Shown here piece after piece: positions 61,437-64,000 of a DNA stretch of 64,000 nt. Under the pieces are notes generated by a model. It made no database searches. It saw only the letters and a list, made by a program, of their open reading frames with translations, and was not told the DNA's origin. The DNA comes from Nocardioides humilatus. Its GTDB lineage: Bacteria > Actinomycetota > Actinomycetes > Propionibacteriales > Nocardioidaceae. The position numbers were made by a program, and so were the translations under genes. Where the stretch lies: contig NZ_VUJV01000008.1 in assembly GCF_008373755.1 (NCBI RefSeq), positions 62,001 to 126,000 of the forward strand. The letters run 5' to 3'. The first letter of the stretch is position 1. Every line of letters begins with the position of its first letter.

Positions 61437-61586
61437 TCAGGCGACCTGGCCCGGCAGGACCACCGGCGGGCAGTCGCAGTGGTCGCTGCACGGCAGATAG
61501 GTGTGGACGCCGTGTCCGCACCGCCCGCAGGGCAGGTCGTGCGACAAGTGGTCCGCCCGATTGATGGTAAGGACGTTGTCCCTCAT
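61437..61586 (-). CDS. small Cys-rich protein (49 residues)
   Basis: A short gene with a very strong Shine-Dalgarno (AAAGGAGGTG, ending 6 bases before the ATG). Seen: DLPCGRCGHGVHTYLPC then SDHCDCPP, giving a CxxC, a single Cys and a CxC, plus several His: a likely zinc-binding peptide. No hydrophobic span. I do not recognise a family. It is followed on the same strand by the alpha/beta hydrolase gene, whose own promoter hexamer lies in the gap between them. Spacing and the clear ribosome-binding site make a real gene likely. Confidence 0.65.
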   Translation of the reverse strand: MRDNVLTINRADHLSHDLPCGRCGHGVHTYLPCSDHCDCPPVVLPGQVA

Positions 61587-61783
61587 GTTCGCCACCTCCT
61601 TTCCCTACGGATCGCTGGCGGGTTCGCCTGATACATCGACGGTAAGCACGCGTCCCTGAGACACGCCATGGCAGTCGAGCAGGTCTGCCCCGAAGGCATC
61701 ACGGCACTGGTCCGTTGTGACCAGGCGGCCCGACCGGTGGCACGATGTCGCGCGGTTCGGCTGACGCGGCTCGGGTCGAGTCC

Positions 61784-61789
61784 TACCTT
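61784..61789 (+). promoter_or_regulatory. -10 element TACCTT of the diguanylate cyclase gene
   Basis: TACCTT with a 6-base gap to the ATG at 61796; it selects this start within a longer open frame. Confidence 0.5.
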
Positions 61790-61795
61790 CACCCC

Positions 61796-63040
61796 ATGGA
61801 CGGAGTCGACGTTCGCGGGTGGCCGTTCCTGCGCGCCCCGCTCAGACTGCGAGTCTGGGTGACGACCGCGGTGGTGGGTGCGCTCGCCGTACCACTGCTC
61901 ACGAACGAGCTCGGCCATGGCAGCACGTCGGGAGCGCCGGTGCTCACCGGCCTTCTCCTGGTCCTCCTCTCCATCGTCAACGTCGAGCTCGGGCGGCTGC
62001 TCGAGGGCGGCGCGAGTGACAGCCAGCGGCCGCACAAGGGGCTATCGGCCTGGGCGTTCGCGAGCGCGCTACTCCTTCCCACGCCGTGGCTACTGCCGGT
62101 AGTGGCGATCACCTACGCCCACGCCTGGTGGCGCGGACTGCGGGTGGCCACCTGGAAGTGGATCGGCTCGGCGGCGTACGTCGTCCTCGCCGGCGTCGCG
62201 GCCTCGCTGGTCGCGCACCGCGTCATGGCCGACGAGCCGGACCTGATGCACGGGAGCGGGTTCCTCGGCCTCGCGACCGTCGTGACAGCGGCGGCCGCGT
62301 TCCTCGGCGTCGAGACCCTCCTCTTCCACGGCAGTGCCTACCTCAACGAGGCCGGCGACGAGGGGTGGCTCCGCCAGACCCTCGCTACGTGGTCGTTCTA
62401 CCTGACCGAGGCCGGCGTGCTGCTCGTCGGCGGGTTGTCGGCGGCCATCTGGACCGGTGGCGGGTGGTTCGTGGTGCTGCTGGCTCCGGTCTACCTGATC
62501 ACCCAACGCGCTGCCCTGCACGAGCCCCTCCGGGAACGCGCCGAGTACGACGAGAAGACCCGTGCCCTGCGCTTCGAGTCCTGGCGACGGCTGTCCGTCC
62601 AAGGTGCGGCGCGGTGCGCACGTCGCGGTCAGCCGTGGTGCCTGATCTTCGCCGACCTCGACCACTTCAAGGACTTCAACGAGGCGTGGGGCCACCTGGT
62701 CGGGGACGAGGCGCTCGCGCTGGTCGCCGACGCCATCCGGGCCGAGGTGAGGGACAACGACCTGCTCGGCCGGTTCGGGGGCGAGGAGTTCAGCGTGATG
62801 CTGCCCGACGTCACGGCGGCCGAGGCCACAGCGATCGCCGAGCGGATCCGGTGCCGGGTCGCCACGACGTCCTTCCCGGGCGCCGGAGCGATCACCATCA
62901 GCCTGGGCGTCGCCGCCGTCGGGGCCGACGAGGGAGCCGTCGAGTTCGTCGAGGTGCTGAGCGCCGCCGACCGGGCTCTCTTCACCGCGAAGAACGACGG
63001 GCGCGACCGGATCCGTACCGTCGCCCTCGACGCCGCCTGA
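61796..63040 (+). CDS. membrane-bound diguanylate cyclase (GGDEF)
   Basis: A 414-residue enzyme predicted to make cyclic di-GMP from two GTP. Seen: an N-terminal membrane sensor of six or seven spans (about 20-245) without a recognisable extracellular domain, then a GGDEF domain (about 260-410) with IFADLDHFKDFNEAWGHLVGD, the active-site signature FGGEEF, and the inhibitory I-site RDND exactly five residues before it, so product feedback is expected. Output such as motility or differentiation cannot be told from the window. Confidence 0.93.
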   Translation: MDGVDVRGWPFLRAPLRLRVWVTTAVVGALAVPLLTNELGHGSTSGAPVLTGLLLVLLSIVNVELGRLLEGGASDSQRPHKGLSAWAFASALLLPTPWLLPVVAITYAHAWWRGLRVATWKWIGSAAYVVLAGVAASLVAHRVMADEPDLMHGSGFLGLATVVTAAAAFLGVETLLFHGSAYLNEAGDEGWLRQTLATWSFYLTEAGVLLVGGLSAAIWTGGGWFVVLLAPVYLITQRAALHEPLRERAEYDEKTRALRFESWRRLSVQGAARCARRGQPWCLIFADLDHFKDFNEAWGHLVGDEALALVADAIRAEVRDNDLLGRFGGEEFSVMLPDVTAAEATAIAERIRCRVATTSFPGAGAITISLGVAAVGADEGAVEFVEVLSAADRALFTAKNDGRDRIRTVALDAA

Positions 63041-63158
63041 CCGTTCGCGCGGCGGACTAGTCCTGAGTGACCAGGACACCTGTGGACGACGACCCGTCGC
63101 TCTTGTGCGACCTCGAGGCGCACGATGAAGTCATCACCACAAGGGGGAGGTGGCCACG

Positions 63159-63329
63159 ATGAGCGCAGGATCGTCTTACGACGCTGGACCGGCCGGAGGG
63201 CCTGAGGGGGTCCCGGCTGACTGCGGGTTCCCGATGTGCGAACGCGAGCGGGTGACCGAGCACGGGATGTGCGACGTGCACCAGCGCGTCGTGATCTCGC
63301 GGACCGGTTCCTGGCTGGAAGCCAGTTGA
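63159..63329 (+). CDS. small Cys/His protein (56 residues)
   Basis: A short gene with a strong Shine-Dalgarno (GGGGGAGGTGG, 63144 onward) before the ATG. Seen: a Gly/Pro/Ser-rich N-terminus, then DCGFPMCERERVTEHGMCDVHQR, quoted as CGFPMC and MCDVHQR: Cys22, Cys27, Cys38 and His41, a C-x4-C-x10-C-x2-H pattern that could bind zinc. No family recognised. It ends 15 bp before the alpha/beta hydrolase gene. Confidence 0.6.
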   Translation: MSAGSSYDAGPAGGPEGVPADCGFPMCERERVTEHGMCDVHQRVVISRTGSWLEAS

Positions 63330-63331
63330 TC

Positions 63332-63337
63332 TAACCT
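63332..63337 (+). promoter_or_regulatory. -10 element TAACCT of the last alpha/beta hydrolase gene
   Basis: TAACCT with a 7-base gap to the ATG at 63345. Confidence 0.5.
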
Positions 63338-63344
63338 CCGGGTC

Positions 63345-64000
63345 ATGGCGACCCGGGTCAGGTTCGAGAGCAGCACGGGACCGATGCTCGCTGGGCTCAT
63401 CGACGAGCCCGTCGGGAAGGCGCGCGGCTGGGGACTGTTCGTCCACGGCCTCACGCTCGGCAAGGACTGTCCCGCGGCCGCGCGGATCTGCAAGCAGCTC
63501 GCCAGCGACGGCATCGGGATGCTGCGCTACGACAACCTGGGCCTCGGCGACTCCGACGGGGACTGGGACGCGGGCTCGTTCACCCAGAAGGTCGCCGACA
63601 CCGTCTGCGCGGCACGGTTCATGGCCGAGCGGGGGACGGGCGTCGACGTACTCGTGGGGCACTCGCTGGGCGGGGCCGCTGCGCTGGCCGCCGCGCACGG
63701 CGCGCAAGCGCGTGCGGTCGTGACGATCGGCGCGCCGATCGAGCCGGCCCACGCCGAGTCGCAGTACGACTCCCTGGTCGACCGGGTCCTCGAGGAGGGG
63801 GAGGCGGAGTGGCTCGTCGGCGGGAAGGCGCTGACGCTGCGACGTTCCTTCGTCGAGGACATGCGCCGCGCGGACCTGCGCGAAGCGATCCGCGAGCTGC
63901 ACCGACCGCTGCTCGTCATGCACTCGCCGACCGACAACACGGTCGGGATCGCCAACGCGAGCGAGATCTTCCGCACCGCCCGTCACCCGCGCAGCTTCGT
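63345..64000 (+). CDS. alpha/beta hydrolase, 5' part (possibly fused to OsmC)
   Basis: The gene runs off the window; 218 residues are visible. Seen: GLFVHGLTLGKDCPAAARIC (oxyanion region), GIGMLRYDNLGLGDSDGDW, the nucleophile elbow VGHSLGGAAAL, and LLVMHSPTDNTVGIANASEIF with the acid Asp. The wording of these segments matches bifunctional hydrolase/OsmC proteins, in which a peroxiredoxin-like OsmC domain follows; that part would lie outside the window. Role otherwise unknown. Confidence 0.85.
   Translation, partial: MATRVRFESSTGPMLAGLIDEPVGKARGWGLFVHGLTLGKDCPAAARICKQLASDGIGMLRYDNLGLGDSDGDWDAGSFTQKVADTVCAARFMAERGTGVDVLVGHSLGGAAALAAAHGAQARAVVTIGAPIEPAHAESQYDSLVDRVLEEGEAEWLVGGKALTLRRSFVEDMRRADLREAIRELHRPLLVMHSPTDNTVGIANASEIFRTARHPRSF

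Noticed and set aside
61668-61862. 64-codon frame upstream of the diguanylate cyclase
   Set aside because: No Shine-Dalgarno or promoter hexamer, low-complexity composition, and it overlaps the cyclase start.
63082-63162. 26-codon frame (GTG) whose stop overlaps the 56-residue gene
   Set aside because: No ribosome-binding site or promoter; the overlap alone is too weak to support it.

Overview
The window comes from a high-GC Gram-positive bacterium of the phylum Actinomycetota. It carries the Pup-proteasome system (Mpa/ARC, Dop, Pup, PrcB, PrcA, PafA, PafB, PafC), the mycothiol ligase MshC, the RNA polymerase-binding protein RbpA and a separate Lnt/Ppm1 pair. Gene order over long stretches follows the actinobacterial core order (uppP - phosphatase - DUF3090 - mshC - PAC2 - metH; recB-like nuclease - trmI - mpa - dop - pup - prcBA - pafA - pafBC - tatAC - helY; lnt - ppm1 - fxsA - rbpA). 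I infer a Nocardioidaceae-type organism (Nocardioides or a close relative); no rRNA is present to settle this.

Layout. 1-3.7 kb: end of an M20 peptidase, a DUF5703 protein, an aldo/keto reductase, uppP and corA. 3.7-7.9 kb: a mycothiol-linked block of histidine phosphatase, DUF3090, a PI3/4-kinase-like SCO1664-family protein and mshC, facing a PAC2 protein. 7.9-12.5 kb: an S-adenosylhomocysteine riboswitch, cobalamin-dependent metH and a HAD phosphatase. 12.5-18.5 kb: a five-gene oligopeptide/dipeptide ABC importer with a strong hairpin after the binding-protein gene. 18.5-24.3 kb: Fe-S-type nuclease, M50 protease, TrmI, glutamine amidotransferase, proteasomal ATPase. 24.3-29.7 kb: four minus-strand genes, including a large unrecognised membrane protein, inserted between mpa and dop. 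29.7-44.2 kb: the rest of the proteasome locus, with an AraC and an ANTAR gene inserted between prcA and pafA, then tatAC, a lipid kinase and helY. 44.2-51.5 kb: a 5'-3' exonuclease, an Lrp regulator and a lysine catabolic island (kamA facing kdd-kamD-kamE-kal). 51.5-55.2 kb: a 400-bp gap with a perfect 12-bp inverted repeat, then lnt, ppm1, fxsA and rbpA. 55.3-64 kb: MFS transporter, glycerophosphodiesterase, a helix-turn-helix/MurA fusion with a palindrome at its own promoter, an alcohol dehydrogenase, lipoprotein and hydrolase genes, two small Cys-rich proteins around a diguanylate cyclase, and an alpha/beta hydrolase cut by the window end.

How the parts fit. Two cobalamin-dependent enzyme systems (MetH and KamDE) sit in one window, and the SAH riboswitch links metH to the methylation cycle. 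The proteasome genes form one functional system: PafA attaches Pup, Mpa unfolds substrates, PrcBA degrades them and Dop removes Pup. The Kam enzymes would turn lysine into 5-amino-3-oxohexanoate and then, after a cleavage enzyme not seen here, into crotonyl-CoA.

The most striking window-wide signal is the promoter layout. Twenty-seven genes have a TANNNT hexamer placed so that transcription should start at, or within about a base or two of, the ATG or GTG start codon, usually with exactly six bases between hexamer and start codon. This indicates widespread leaderless transcription and also fixes many start codons. No tRNA, rRNA, CRISPR array, insertion sequence or prophage was seen.
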